A DNA stretch of 34,045 bases. Origin: Chlorobiota bacterium. GTDB taxonomy: Bacteria; Bacteroidota; Bacteroidia; Bacteroidales; B39-G9. The notes under the pieces are model-generated. The model did no database searches. It was not told the DNA's origin and worked only from the letters and a program-made list of their open reading frames with translations. Below, piece after piece: positions 23,886-32,738 of the stretch (position 1 is its first letter; each line of letters opens with the position of its first letter). Made by a program: the position numbers and the translations under genes. The stretch covers positions 1 through 34,045 of the forward strand of contig JAADFW010000030.1 in NCBI GenBank assembly GCA_013152655.1, in the 5' to 3' direction.

Positions 23886-26480
23886 TTAATTTTTTAATGT
23901 ATCATCTTCAAATTCAAAAATAAATTTTTCATTGTTCTGCATAATTGACTTAGACTTGATACTATCTTTTTTTAACGAAGAAAATTCATTTTTCAATATT
24001 GTTTTTATTTCATGTTTTTCATTTTCTAAGTCTTTTTTTATTTTTTTTCTAACTCTCTTTTTATCAGGATTAACTTTAAAATTGTCAACAGTGCCTTTAA
24101 TAGAAAGATAAATTGTTGTTCTTCCCAAACCATCGTCTTCAATATTTGTGAACTCTTCGTTATGTTTTTTGCGTTTTTTGAATTTTTTTGATAATAATTC
24201 AGACAACAATATATTTAAATGATAATCGATGTTATTCGTAAAAGTATGTTCGCCTGATATTCCAATATTAAAAGCAGTTGAAGCAATATTCATTTTCGGA
24301 ATAATAACTTTGCTGTTTTTAATGAATATTGTATTATCTAAATTTGAAAACCTGATATGTTTCAGTTCTTCGGAGTCAATATATTTTGATAATGACTGCA
24401 TGGGTTCAAAATCAATTAATTCTCCATTCTTTACTGACAATTCGGCTTGTGAAAATATTTTGCCGGGCAACACATTAAAATATTTATCCCACGAACCGGA
24501 ATAAATAATATTTCCGTCAACTATTCCTGCCAGATTCTTATCAACAATAAATTTCTGTCCGAAATTATGAAATGACGAAAAAAGAGAATTTATATTTATA
24601 CTTTGTAAACTACAATTGATTTTTAATTCTAAATTGTTTCTTTGATTAATAATTAAATTGCCTCTTCCGTTTACAAACCCAAACATGGAATTAAATTTGA
24701 CATTTTCAGCAGTATATATTTTATTTTTATAATGAATAATGCCGGTTATATTGGTTGCACTAAAATCGTCATAGGTTAAATTATTAACGTTTATACCTAA
24801 TGAATAATTAATATTTTTTGGAAAAAGAACATAAATTGAATCTGCAGCATTCTGATTCTGAGGCGTTTCGTTAGTAAAATATTTTTCCAGGTTTAAATTT
24901 CGGGAAGTTATATTGGCATCAAGAAAAAGAATTTGATTTTGAAAAAATAAATAGGGAATAAGGTTTAGTAGAACTCCCTCAAGAGCAAAATTACTTTCTG
25001 CATCATTAAACGAAAGGCGACTGATTCTAAGGTTATTGTCGGCAAAAATAGCCTTAGCATTTATATTTGTTAATGTATGAGAACTTCCTTTTAATTTTAT
25101 GGTGGCATTGGTAATATAGCTTTCGCCTGAAAGTTTTATTTCTTTAATCTCATTTAGTGAAGGATGCTGAATAGAATCGAAATGAGCATTAAGCCAAAAT
25201 GTAGATTTTAAATTGCCAACTGCTTTTTGAATGGTGTCGAATTTAAAAAATTCCTGAACCTGTTGTAAATCAACATTCAACTTTGAATGTATTTTCAATT
25301 CAGGATGCACAAAATTATTAACTGATAAATTTCCTTTATAAGTACTACTATCTATAGTGAATGAAAAGGTTTTTAAATTAAAAAATGAAGACTTTAAGGA
25401 GTTTAACTTTCCGTTAGAATATTGACCTTTAATATTTAAATTATTGAGTATAATGTTTGTTTTGTTATTTAAAAAACTCCCGTTTTTAAGATTAAAATTT
25501 GTAGTGATATGCGGACTGATTAACTTACTTATTTGCCCTTTAATGTGTGTGTTAAAACTAAAATCGCCATAAGCGGCATATTTTTTTGTCTTGTTATAAT
25601 ATTTTTCCGGCAATAAATGAATTAAAGAATTTAATTCATTATTAGTAGTAGTAATTGAAATATCGCATGATGCTATAGTTTTGTTAAGATAAATACCTGA
25701 TAAACTAAACTTTAAGCCGGAAACAACAATATAACTGTCATTAAAAATATATTTGTTTTTTTCTTTTTGAATTTGGAACTGTGTTTTAATAGTTCGTTGA
25801 ATAGTATAATTAATATCGTTAAGTTTTAAATTTTTTAATTCAATCTCGCCTGCCGAGTTAATAGTGCTTAATTTTTTATTAATATTTCCTTTAATTATCA
25901 GGTTTTTAATAACACTTTTTATATGATAGTTTTTGTATTGATTCACAGCTAACAATGTTATATTTTTAAATATCACATTATTTAAATTTATTTGAAAGTC
26001 TTTGTTTGATGTCGGATTTTCTTTCCAAATAATATAATTTTCAAGTCCATTCTTGTCAATAAGCACATTTAAATTTCCATTATTTAATTCCAATGCTTTA
26101 ACATTATATTTATTTTGAAAGAGTTCAACAATATTAAATTCAAGGAAAACATGGGCCAATTTTAATAAAGTATCACTTTGTGATAAATTGAATGCATTAT
26201 TTTTCCTAAATTTTTTATTCGACTTAATAACCACATTATTAAGCTCAATTGATGCATTAGGGAATTTTTTGATAACAGAAAAAGAAACATTTTCCACAAT
26301 TAGTTTTGATTCTAACTGATTGTTTAAATTATTTACAACTACATTGCCAAAACGGCCTTCGTAAACTGTACCCAAAATAACACCTGATACAACTAAAACA
26401 GAAAGTATAATAGCAAATACCGATATAACCCTTAGTGCTTTCAATTGTTTTATAATAATACTGGTGAATTGTGAACTCAA
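23886..26480 (-). CDS. AsmA-like inner-membrane protein
   Basis: The protein has 864 residues. One N-terminal membrane helix (~19-40, ISVFAIILSVLVVSGVILGT) is followed by a long periplasmic repeat-rich beta region. It includes NLNNQLESKLIVENVSFSVI, NFNLKNGSFLNNKTN, and the C-terminal AsmA-type segment NIIYSGSWDKYF...SVKNGELIDFEPMQSLSKY, then ISGEHTFTNNIDYHLNILLS. AsmA/YhdP/TamB-like proteins bridge the envelope and are implicated in lipid transport to the outer membrane. The only usable start is TTG at 26480; no ATG occurs in the first part and an in-frame TAA lies ~39 bases before it. The tail is rich in charged residues. A kinase follows after 28 bases. Confidence 0.85.
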   Translation of the reverse strand: MSSQFTSIIIKQLKALRVISVFAIILSVLVVSGVILGTVYEGRFGNVVVNNLNNQLESKLIVENVSFSVIKKFPNASIELNNVVIKSNKKFRKNNAFNLSQSDTLLKLAHVFLEFNIVELFQNKYNVKALELNNGNLNVLIDKNGLENYIIWKENPTSNKDFQINLNNVIFKNITLLAVNQYKNYHIKSVIKNLIIKGNINKKLSTINSAGEIELKNLKLNDINYTIQRTIKTQFQIQKEKNKYIFNDSYIVVSGLKFSLSGIYLNKTIASCDISITTTNNELNSLIHLLPEKYYNKTKKYAAYGDFSFNTHIKGQISKLISPHITTNFNLKNGSFLNNKTNIILNNLNIKGQYSNGKLNSLKSSFFNLKTFSFTIDSSTYKGNLSVNNFVHPELKIHSKLNVDLQQVQEFFKFDTIQKAVGNLKSTFWLNAHFDSIQHPSLNEIKEIKLSGESYITNATIKLKGSSHTLTNINAKAIFADNNLRISRLSFNDAESNFALEGVLLNLIPYLFFQNQILFLDANITSRNLNLEKYFTNETPQNQNAADSIYVLFPKNINYSLGINVNNLTYDDFSATNITGIIHYKNKIYTAENVKFNSMFGFVNGRGNLIINQRNNLELKINCSLQSININSLFSSFHNFGQKFIVDKNLAGIVDGNIIYSGSWDKYFNVLPGKIFSQAELSVKNGELIDFEPMQSLSKYIDSEELKHIRFSNLDNTIFIKNSKVIIPKMNIASTAFNIGISGEHTFTNNIDYHLNILLSELLSKKFKKRKKHNEEFTNIEDDGLGRTTIYLSIKGTVDNFKVNPDKKRVRKKIKKDLENEKHEIKTILKNEFSSLKKDSIKSKSIMQNNEKFIFEFEDDTLKN

Positions 26481-26501
26481 AAATAAGGATTTTATTTTGT
26501 A

Positions 26502-26515
26502 AAGGCCTGTTTTTT
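26502..26515. repeat. Direct repeat AAGGCCTGTTTTTT, copy 1
   Basis: This 14-base sequence recurs identically at 26766-26779, 264 bases away. The AGGCCT core is itself palindromic. Confidence 0.5.
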
Positions 26516-26765
26516 ATGAAGGTGTAAATATTTATTCCAAAATGAAATATATTTCACTCCATACTAAACTATATAGTGCCGAAGTGATAGCTGTTATAAG
26601 CTACGCACCAGACTAATACAGATATACAATTAGTATTACCGGTAATTTTGATAATATAAGGCGATTTATAATAATTAACGTTTTCAATAAATTATGCAAC
26701 AGCTACAATTTCGGGGAAGAACAACAAAGCAATCCTTTATTAATCAACAGATTGTTTGCTTGTTA

Positions 26766-26779
26766 AGGCCTGTTTTTTC
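26766..26779. repeat. Direct repeat AAGGCCTGTTTTTT, copy 2
   Basis: This is identical to the copy at 26502-26515. The two bracket most of the gene-free region, as would the ends of a decayed or excised short element. Chance in T-rich DNA is less likely because of the GC-rich AGGCC part. Confidence 0.5.
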
Positions 26780-26905
26780 TTCCTTTATTGTCATCACAAT
26801 AACGTATGGCTTTATTGACACACACTTATTATTTAGCTTGAGGATGAAGAACTATTAAATTCATTTTTGAATTGTTACTTTCGTAGCATTATTAAAAAGT
26901 GGTTT

Positions 26906-28783
26906 ATGAATTATATTCAAGTTGACAATCTTACAAAATCTTATGGCGATAATCTTCTATTTCAGGATCTTACATTTAGTATAAATAAAAATGAAAAAAT
27001 AGCACTGATAGCAAAAAATGGAACAGGAAAAACAACCTTATTGCGTATTCTTGCCGGAACAGACAATGCTGACAGTGGTAAGTTATCGTATAAACGTGAT
27101 TTAAAAGTTGCTTTTCTGGAACAAAACCCCAGAATGAACAATGAAAATACGGTACTGGAACAGGTTTTTTCTTCTTCAGGCAAAATAGTAAAGGCTATAA
27201 TGCTTTATGAAGATGCTATTAAAAGTGGAAATAAAAGGCTAATGGAAGATGCAACGCATCAGATGGACTTGCTTAATGCGTGGAATCATGAGGTTAAGAT
27301 AAAGCAAATTCTTGCAAAACTTAACATATCCCAATTTGAACAAAAAATTGGTAAACTTTCAGGCGGACAGAAAAAAAGAGTTGCACTGGCAAGCGTGCTT
27401 ATTGATGAACCAGAAATGCTAATACTTGATGAACCTACAAACCATTTAGACCTGGATATGATTGAATGGCTGGAATCTTTTCTGCGAAAATCAAAAAGTA
27501 CCCTGCTCATGGTAACTCACGACCGCTATTTTCTCGATCGTGTTTGCAATCATATTTTAGAATTGGAAGATAAAAAGCTATATGTATATAAAGGAAATTA
27601 CGCTTATTATCTTGAAAAACGCGAGATGCGTCATTTGAATGAAAACACACAAATAGAAAGAGCAAGAAACCTTTTTAAAAAAGAATTAGAATGGATTAGG
27701 CGGATGCCTTCGGCACGCGGAACAAAAGCAAAATATAGAGTTGAGTCTTTTGAAAAAGTAAAGGAAGATGCACATCGAAAATTACATGATGAAACGGTAA
27801 AACTTAACATAAAAGCAACGCGTTTAGGGAAAAAAATACTTGAACTACATTCTATATACAAGAGTTTTAATGAACTAAAAATACTGGATGATTTTACCTA
27901 TTTTTTTAAACGATTTGAGAAAATTGGAATTGTTGGAGCCAATGGTACAGGAAAAACAACACTGCTAAATATTATTGCCGGACTTGAAAAAATAAATGCA
28001 GGTAAAATTGAACTGGGAGAAACCGTGGTTTTTGGCTATTATAAACAGGAAGGAATTCAATTTAAAGACGACAAAAAAGTTATTGAAGTAATTCAGGAAA
28101 TAGCCGAGGAAATTTCTGTTGGCGACGGAAAAAAATTGTCGGTAATACAATTTTTGAATTATTTCCTTTTTCCTAAAGAAATGCATTATGCACAAGTAGC
28201 CAGGCTTAGCGGTGGCGAAAGAAGGCGGTTGTATTTGATGACAGTTTTAATGCAAAATCCAAATTTTTTAATTCTGGACGAACCAACCAACGATTTAGAT
28301 ATTATGACACTAAATGTGTTGGAAGAATATTTGCAAAATTTTCAGGGATGTGTGCTTATTGTTTCTCACGACCGCTTTTTTATGGATAAAATAGTGGATC
28401 ATCTTTTTGTATTTGAGGGTAATGGGAAAGTGAAAGATTTTCCGGGTGATTATTCGCATTACAGAGAGAAAATAAATATGCAATTAAAACTTTCTAATCA
28501 AAATAATAAACAAAAAAAAGTAATGCCTGCCAGCAGGCAAAGAAAAGGTGAAAAGAAAAATTCAATCAAGTTTTCATACAAAGAAAAATTTGAATTTCAA
28601 CAACTGGAATTGGAAATAGAACAGCTAACAAATGAACGTGCTGAGATTGAAAGAGATTTGTCAAATACCAATCTTTCGCAAGAAGCTATAAAAGAAAAAG
28701 CAACCCGCCTCGGCGAAATACTAAAAATTCTTGAACAAAAAGAAGAAAGATGGCTTGAGTTGAGTATTATGCAGGATGATTGA
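26906..28783 (+). CDS. ABC-F family ATPase (Uup-like)
   Basis: The protein has 625 residues from the ATG at 26906 (a TTG at 26867 is in frame but adds residues ahead of the conserved MNYIQVDNLTKSYGD). It has two ABC cassettes and no membrane domain. Cassette 1 has AKNGTGKTTLLRI, LSGGQKKRVALASVL and LILDEPTNHLDL. Cassette 2 has GANGTGKTTLLNI, LSGGERRRLYLMTVL and LILDEPTNDLD. The interdomain linker (~215-300) and a C-terminal coiled coil (~545-625) match Uup/YheS-type ABC-F proteins, which act on the ribosome or on DNA-linked processes. Its last 89 bases recur, 92% identical, at 30334-30422, beyond the ATPase gene downstream. Confidence 0.93.
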   Translation: MNYIQVDNLTKSYGDNLLFQDLTFSINKNEKIALIAKNGTGKTTLLRILAGTDNADSGKLSYKRDLKVAFLEQNPRMNNENTVLEQVFSSSGKIVKAIMLYEDAIKSGNKRLMEDATHQMDLLNAWNHEVKIKQILAKLNISQFEQKIGKLSGGQKKRVALASVLIDEPEMLILDEPTNHLDLDMIEWLESFLRKSKSTLLMVTHDRYFLDRVCNHILELEDKKLYVYKGNYAYYLEKREMRHLNENTQIERARNLFKKELEWIRRMPSARGTKAKYRVESFEKVKEDAHRKLHDETVKLNIKATRLGKKILELHSIYKSFNELKILDDFTYFFKRFEKIGIVGANGTGKTTLLNIIAGLEKINAGKIELGETVVFGYYKQEGIQFKDDKKVIEVIQEIAEEISVGDGKKLSVIQFLNYFLFPKEMHYAQVARLSGGERRRLYLMTVLMQNPNFLILDEPTNDLDIMTLNVLEEYLQNFQGCVLIVSHDRFFMDKIVDHLFVFEGNGKVKDFPGDYSHYREKINMQLKLSNQNNKQKKVMPASRQRKGEKKNSIKFSYKEKFEFQQLELEIEQLTNERAEIERDLSNTNLSQEAIKEKATRLGEILKILEQKEERWLELSIMQDD

Positions 28784-28851
28784 AGCTCCAGAAAAAACCA
28801 CACTTAACAAATACATACAAAAACTGTGTAATATAAGCTTTTACTCTATTT

Positions 28852-30213
28852 TCACAATTTTATTTTACCAAGATATCCGGCAAAATATAATGGTAAAGAT
28901 AAAAGCGAATAAACAATATTCTTCTCTTTATTTTTTATTCTGATTTTTGCCTTTAAATTATGTCCATAATTAGGAATATCCATATTTAAACGAATACCCT
29001 TTTGTTTGTTTTTTTCACTTAAATATACTTGCATCGATTTTAATGTTCCTGTCTTGCCTGCCTTAACCTCAACCGGATATATTTCATTATCCTTTTGAAA
29101 AAGATAGTCTATCTCTGCATTTGAATTCTTAGCTTCACGTACCCAATAGTAGAGTTTTGTCTCTTTATAAAAAGCAAAAGAAGCTATGAACTCTTGTCCA
29201 ACAAATTGTTCGGCAAGTGCACCCTCAAAGTCAGTAGTAAGGGTTTTAATATTATTAAGTTTAATTTGTGCCAGATGACAAGTTAGGCCAATATCTATAA
29301 AAAGCGGTTTAAAATTTTCATTATCTGCATATTGTGTTATTGGCGGATTAAATGATTTTGTTCGTCGTACCAAATGAATTACCCTACTCATTTCGAGCTT
29401 TAATAATGCTTCTTTTAGTTGTGTTGAATGAACATTGCGGTCTATATTTACATATTTTACTTTTCTCCCAATATTATTAGCAACATATTGTAGAGATGAT
29501 TTGAGAAGGCCCTGTTGTTGTCTGCTGCCATATTTAGCAAAATCATATTGTAATGATGTTAAAATATTAGCATGTATTTTTTCAACTTCTAATAAGTTTT
29601 TAGTATCAATATATGTTTGTATTGCTTCAGGCATTCCCCCAATAAAAAAATACAATCGTAAATAGTCAGTTATTTTCTTATGAATTGCTTCACTAAAATT
29701 AGTGCCAGGCATATAACTATTGATATAATTGCATAACTCATTTTCACCAAGAGCTGTTAAAAATTCCTGAAAATTCAGAGGAAACATATAAGCATACTCC
29801 ACCCTTCCTATTGGCATTGAATATTGAATTTCATTTAAAGTATGGTCTAGTAAGGAGCCAGCAGCTATAATATGTAAATCAGGAATTTGCTCATAAAAAT
29901 AACGCAATGAAGCAATCGCTTCCGGTAAAAATTGTATTTCATCAATAAAAAGTAACGTTTTTCCATTTATTATTGGAATACTGTATAATGCTGTTAATTC
30001 ATTGATAATATTTTGCGGATTTTTACTTTCAAATACAGATAGTAAATTACTTTCCTGCTCCAGGTTTAAGTAAAAATAATACTCAAAATTGTTTTTCCCG
30101 AACTTTTCAATAATGAATGTCTTCCCAACTTGTCGTGCACCCCTTATAATTAGAGGCTTTCGCCTTGGATTTTGTTTCCATTCATTTAGGTGTTGTTCTA
30201 TATTCCGTTCCAT
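28852..30213 (-). CDS. AAA_14/DUF4143 ATPase
   Basis: The protein has 453 residues. The AAA_14 domain has Walker A GARQVGKT (25-32) and Walker B LLFIDEIQFL with D91/E92. A sensor-type AAGSLLD and the Arg-rich REXXXXP-like region GRVEYAYMFPLNFQEFL follow. The DUF4143 C-terminus ends in a PD-(D/E)XK-like motif: AEIDYLF, then PVEVKAG. Such proteins are multi-copy, frequently transferred genes in Bacteroidetes and other anaerobes; their function is unknown. It converges on the ABC-F gene. A copy of the ABC-F 3' end lies on its other side, so the gene may have been inserted there. A promoter-like element and two direct repeats sit upstream. Confidence 0.88.
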   Translation of the reverse strand: MERNIEQHLNEWKQNPRRKPLIIRGARQVGKTFIIEKFGKNNFEYYFYLNLEQESNLLSVFESKNPQNIINELTALYSIPIINGKTLLFIDEIQFLPEAIASLRYFYEQIPDLHIIAAGSLLDHTLNEIQYSMPIGRVEYAYMFPLNFQEFLTALGENELCNYINSYMPGTNFSEAIHKKITDYLRLYFFIGGMPEAIQTYIDTKNLLEVEKIHANILTSLQYDFAKYGSRQQQGLLKSSLQYVANNIGRKVKYVNIDRNVHSTQLKEALLKLEMSRVIHLVRRTKSFNPPITQYADNENFKPLFIDIGLTCHLAQIKLNNIKTLTTDFEGALAEQFVGQEFIASFAFYKETKLYYWVREAKNSNAEIDYLFQKDNEIYPVEVKAGKTGTLKSMQVYLSEKNKQKGIRLNMDIPNYGHNLKAKIRIKNKEKNIVYSLLSLPLYFAGYLGKIKL

Positions 30214-30245
30214 GATATATTTTTAATAAAGATACAATAAACTTA

Positions 30246-30253
30246 CAAAAGTA
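30246..30253 (-). promoter_or_regulatory. -7 promoter element of the DUF4143 ATPase gene
   Basis: The minus strand reads TACTTTTG, an exact TAnnTTTG match, about 33 bases upstream of the ATG at 30213. The two direct repeats begin immediately upstream of it. Confidence 0.5.
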
Positions 30254-30317
30254 ACTAAAACACTATTGGAAAATAGATAAAACCACACTAAAACACTATT
30301 GGAAAATAGATAAAACC
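30254..30317. repeat. Two direct repeats, 33-base period, each with an internal dyad
   Basis: A 31-base sequence (30254-30284) recurs exactly at 30287-30317. Each copy contains the dyad CTATTggaaAATAG. The period of 33 bases is close to three helical turns, so the two dyads would face the same side of the DNA. They cover the region where an operator or activator site for the ATPase gene would lie. Confidence 0.8.
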
Positions 30318-30333
30318 CGGAAAATACTATGAT

Positions 30334-30422
30334 AAAAAGCAATCCGCCTCGGTGAGATAATAAAAATTCTTAAACAAAAAGAAGAAAGATGGCTTGAGTT
30401 GAGTATTATGCAGGAAGATTAA
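30334..30422 (+). pseudogene. Duplicate 3' end of the ABC-F gene (remnant)
   Basis: These 89 bases align without gaps to 28695-28783, with seven differences (82/89, 92%). They include a 43-base perfect block (30373-30415 = 28734-28776). The frame stays open through 28 codons (KAIRLGEIIKIL, ERWLELSIMQED) and ends with TAA where the complete gene has TGA. There are four amino-acid differences, all conservative or at charged surface-like positions. No upstream part of the gene is present. The remnant ends one base before the 3' end of tRNA-Arg on the other strand. Confidence 0.9.
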
Positions 30423-30423
30423 G

Positions 30424-30495
30424 TAGCCCCGGCAAGAATCGAACTTGCATCTAAAGTTTAGGAAACTTCCATTCTATCCATTGAACTACGGGGCC
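30424..30495 (-). tRNA. tRNA-Arg (anticodon CCU)
   Basis: A 72-base cloverleaf can be folded by hand. The acceptor is GGCCCCG with CGGGGCT. The D-stem is GTTC/GAAT with loop AATGGATA. The anticodon stem is GAAGT/ACTTT with loop TTCCTAA, so the anticodon is CCT and it reads AGG. The variable loop is AGAT, and the T-arm is GCAAG-TTCGATT-CTTGC with discriminator A. CCA is not encoded. Confidence 0.95.
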
Positions 30496-30551
30496 AAAAA
30501 GTTTGACAAAAATAACTATTTTTCTTTAAGTAATTAGCAGTCGAAGGAAAA

Positions 30552-31706
30552 CTATATTTTAATAAGCTTTTCAGCTGCTTTTTCTAACGTTTCTTCCGAT
30601 TTGGCAAAACAGAAGCGTAATAACTTGTGGTCTTCCAGGTCGTGATTAAATACCGAAACAGGCACTGATGCAATACCATTTTCTTTTGTTAGCTTTTCTG
30701 CAAATACAGTATCTTTTTCGTCGCTTATCAGGCTGTAGTCCAATATTTGAAAATATGTTCCTTTTGCCGGTTTCAGCTTAAACCTTGAGCCTTTCACTAA
30801 ATTATTGAAAAAGTCTCTTTTTTGCTTATAAAAACTACCTAATTCCAGATAAAGCTTTTCCTTTTTTAAGAATTCTGCTACAGCATATTGAATGGGCGTA
30901 TTTGCTGCATAAACTACAAATTGGTGAATTTTTCTGAATTCATGCATTAAATTTTCGGGTGCAATACAATATCCTAACTTCCATCCGGTAGTATGGTATG
31001 TTTTTCCGAAAGAAGAAACAATAATACTACGCTCGGCTAATTTTGGATAACGGGCAATACTCTGGTGTTCAAAGCCGTCAAAAATTATATGCTCATAAAC
31101 CTCATCGCTTAAAATGATAATGTCGGTTCCGGAAACTATTTTATTCAACTTTTCAATATCCTGAGCTGATAGTATTGAACCGGTTGGATTATGCGGTGAA
31201 TTAATAATAATCATTTTGGTTTGAGTATTTATAGCTAATTGCATTTCTTCCCAGTCAATTTGATAATCCGGCATTTTCATATCTATAAACACAGGTTTTC
31301 CGCCATTAATAAGTATGGCAGGAACATAACTGTCATAAGCAGGTTCAACTACAATTACTTCATCTCCTTCGTTAACAAAAGCTGAAATGGCTGTATAAAG
31401 AGCCTGAGTGGCTCCTGCCGTAATGGTAATTTCAGTATCAGGATTATAATATAAAGAATATTGTTTTTCAATCTTTTCTGAAATGGCTTCACGCAATTCT
31501 ATCACACCCTGCATTGGAGCATATTGGTTAAACCCTTTTTTCATGTATTGATTTACCAGACTAATTAATTCATCGGAACAATTAAAATCAGGAAATCCCT
31601 GAGAAAGATTAATTGCATTGTGTTCATTAGCCATTTTCGACATTACTGCAAAAATAGAAGTGCCAACATTAGGCAATTTCGATTTAACATTGTTTTGATA
31701 TAACAT
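30552..31706 (-). CDS. Methionine/kynurenine-type aminotransferase (YbdL-like)
   Basis: This 384-residue PLP enzyme of fold type I shows INLSQGFPDFN (33-42), TAGATQALY (97-104), NSPHNPTG (169-176) and SDEVYEHI (200-207). The Schiff-base lysine is K235 in SSFGKTYHTTGWKLGY. FGKTYHTTGWK is the hallmark of the MetAT/kynurenine aminotransferase group rather than AspC. It probably converts methionine or aromatic amino acids and 2-oxo acids, as in methionine recycling. It is cytosolic. A tRNA gene lies downstream on the same strand with no obvious terminator between. Confidence 0.9.
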   Translation of the reverse strand: MLYQNNVKSKLPNVGTSIFAVMSKMANEHNAINLSQGFPDFNCSDELISLVNQYMKKGFNQYAPMQGVIELREAISEKIEKQYSLYYNPDTEITITAGATQALYTAISAFVNEGDEVIVVEPAYDSYVPAILINGGKPVFIDMKMPDYQIDWEEMQLAINTQTKMIIINSPHNPTGSILSAQDIEKLNKIVSGTDIIILSDEVYEHIIFDGFEHQSIARYPKLAERSIIVSSFGKTYHTTGWKLGYCIAPENLMHEFRKIHQFVVYAANTPIQYAVAEFLKKEKLYLELGSFYKQKRDFFNNLVKGSRFKLKPAKGTYFQILDYSLISDEKDTVFAEKLTKENGIASVPVSVFNHDLEDHKLLRFCFAKSEETLEKAAEKLIKI

Positions 31707-31749
31707 CAGAGTTGTTTGTAATTATAAGTTTGTTGATTATTTAAGGCGG

Positions 31750-31757
31750 CAAATTTA
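31750..31757 (-). promoter_or_regulatory. -7 element of the aminotransferase gene
   Basis: The minus strand reads TAAATTTG (TAnnTTTG), 43 bases upstream of the ATG at 31706. Confidence 0.4.
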
Positions 31758-31855
31758 CTATAATTTTAATTTTTAGCGCACTGTTCTCAAATATTAACGA
31801 ACATAAATTGAATAAATTATTAATTTAGCTTAAACCGATTAAAAAAACTAAAGAG

Positions 31856-32659
31856 ATGAGAGCAGAAGGTAATTTGAAAAAAATGAAAGTTAAACAGAAC
31901 TATCCGGTAGATTACTATTTAGAGATAGATAACACACATATTTATATGAATGAATTAATTGGGAAGAAAATAATAATAGAATTTCTTAATGAGATTAATT
32001 GTATGAAGTGTGGTGCAAAAACCAAGAAATCTTTCGGACAAGGATATTGCTATCCCTGTTTTATTAGTATTCCGGAAACCGAAGAATGTGTTTTGAGGCC
32101 TGAACTTTGTAAGGCGCATGAAGGAATAGCACGCAATATGGAATATGCAAAAACACATTGTTTAATTGACCATTATGTTTATCTGGCAATTTCAAGCGGA
32201 TTAAAAGTAGGCGTAACCCGTAACAGTCAAGTACCAATCAGGTGGATTGACCAAGGAGCAACTCAAGCTATTAAATTAGCCAAAACGCCTAATAGGTTTA
32301 TTGCAGGATTAATTGAAGTTGAGTTGAAAAAACAGATGGCAGATAAAACCAATTGGCGAAATATGCTAATGAACAAAATAGATGTTGAAATTAATTTATA
32401 TGAAGAAAAAAGAAAAGCACAGGCGCATTTGCCAATCAATTTACAAATATATATAGATTCTGACCATACAGTTTATGAGTTTAATTATCCGGTAATAAGT
32501 TATCCTGAAAAGGTAGTTAGTATTAATTTAGACAAAACCCTTATATTGAAAGAGAAACTAACCGGAATAAAGGGGCAATATTTACTTTTTGAAAGTAATA
32601 AGGTAATAAACATCAGAAAGTTTGGCGGATATAAAGTGCGGTTTGACATAGAGCAGTAA
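31856..32659 (+). CDS. DUF2797 family protein
   Basis: The protein has 267 residues. It starts MRAEGNLKKMKV, typical of the family. A zinc-finger-like cysteine set (CMKCGAKTKKSFGQGYCYPC, then C after EE and C in ELCKAHEG) precedes the conserved core HYVYLAISSGLKVGVTR and VPIRWIDQGA. That core resembles a GIY-YIG nuclease strand pair (YLAIS...LKVGVT..R). Function is unknown; nucleic-acid binding is a reasonable inference. It is divergent from the aminotransferase and converges on the LytTR gene. Confidence 0.88.
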   Translation: MRAEGNLKKMKVKQNYPVDYYLEIDNTHIYMNELIGKKIIIEFLNEINCMKCGAKTKKSFGQGYCYPCFISIPETEECVLRPELCKAHEGIARNMEYAKTHCLIDHYVYLAISSGLKVGVTRNSQVPIRWIDQGATQAIKLAKTPNRFIAGLIEVELKKQMADKTNWRNMLMNKIDVEINLYEEKRKAQAHLPINLQIYIDSDHTVYEFNYPVISYPEKVVSINLDKTLILKEKLTGIKGQYLLFESNKVINIRKFGGYKVRFDIEQ

Positions 32660-32738
32660 AATGCTCTGTTAAAAATAAGATACTGATTATGAATGATATT
32701 GTTTCCAATTGATAACAAAACCATGAATTGATACAACC

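Larger units (their letters stand above)
26481..26905. other. Gene-free region between divergent AsmA-like and ABC-F genes
   Basis: These 425 bases are somewhat less AT-rich than neighbouring gaps and have no credible open frame. They hold a 14-base direct repeat (listed below) and a dyad, TAGCT-N6-AGCTA at 26588-26603. They must include both start regions. I found no clean -7 element; TACTTTCG at 26876-26883 is a near match for the ABC-F gene. Confidence 0.45.

Noticed and set aside
26478-26485. TATTTTTG on the minus strand as a promoter of the AsmA-like gene
   Set aside because: It overlaps the TTG start codon itself, so it cannot be the promoter of that reading frame.
28852-30213. DUF4143 gene as a transposon with its own transposase
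   Set aside because: The gene is an AAA ATPase with a nuclease-like tail. No DDE, tyrosine or serine recombinase and no terminal inverted repeats were seen.
28734-30415. 43-base repeat pair as a CRISPR-like or att-type array
   Set aside because: Only two copies, 1.6 kb apart, inside a gene end; this is a duplication, not an array. No integrase supports a true att site.
32650-32667. AGAGCA-N6-TGCTCT hairpin at the DUF2797 stop as a terminator
   Set aside because: Six-base stem without a following T-run on either strand.
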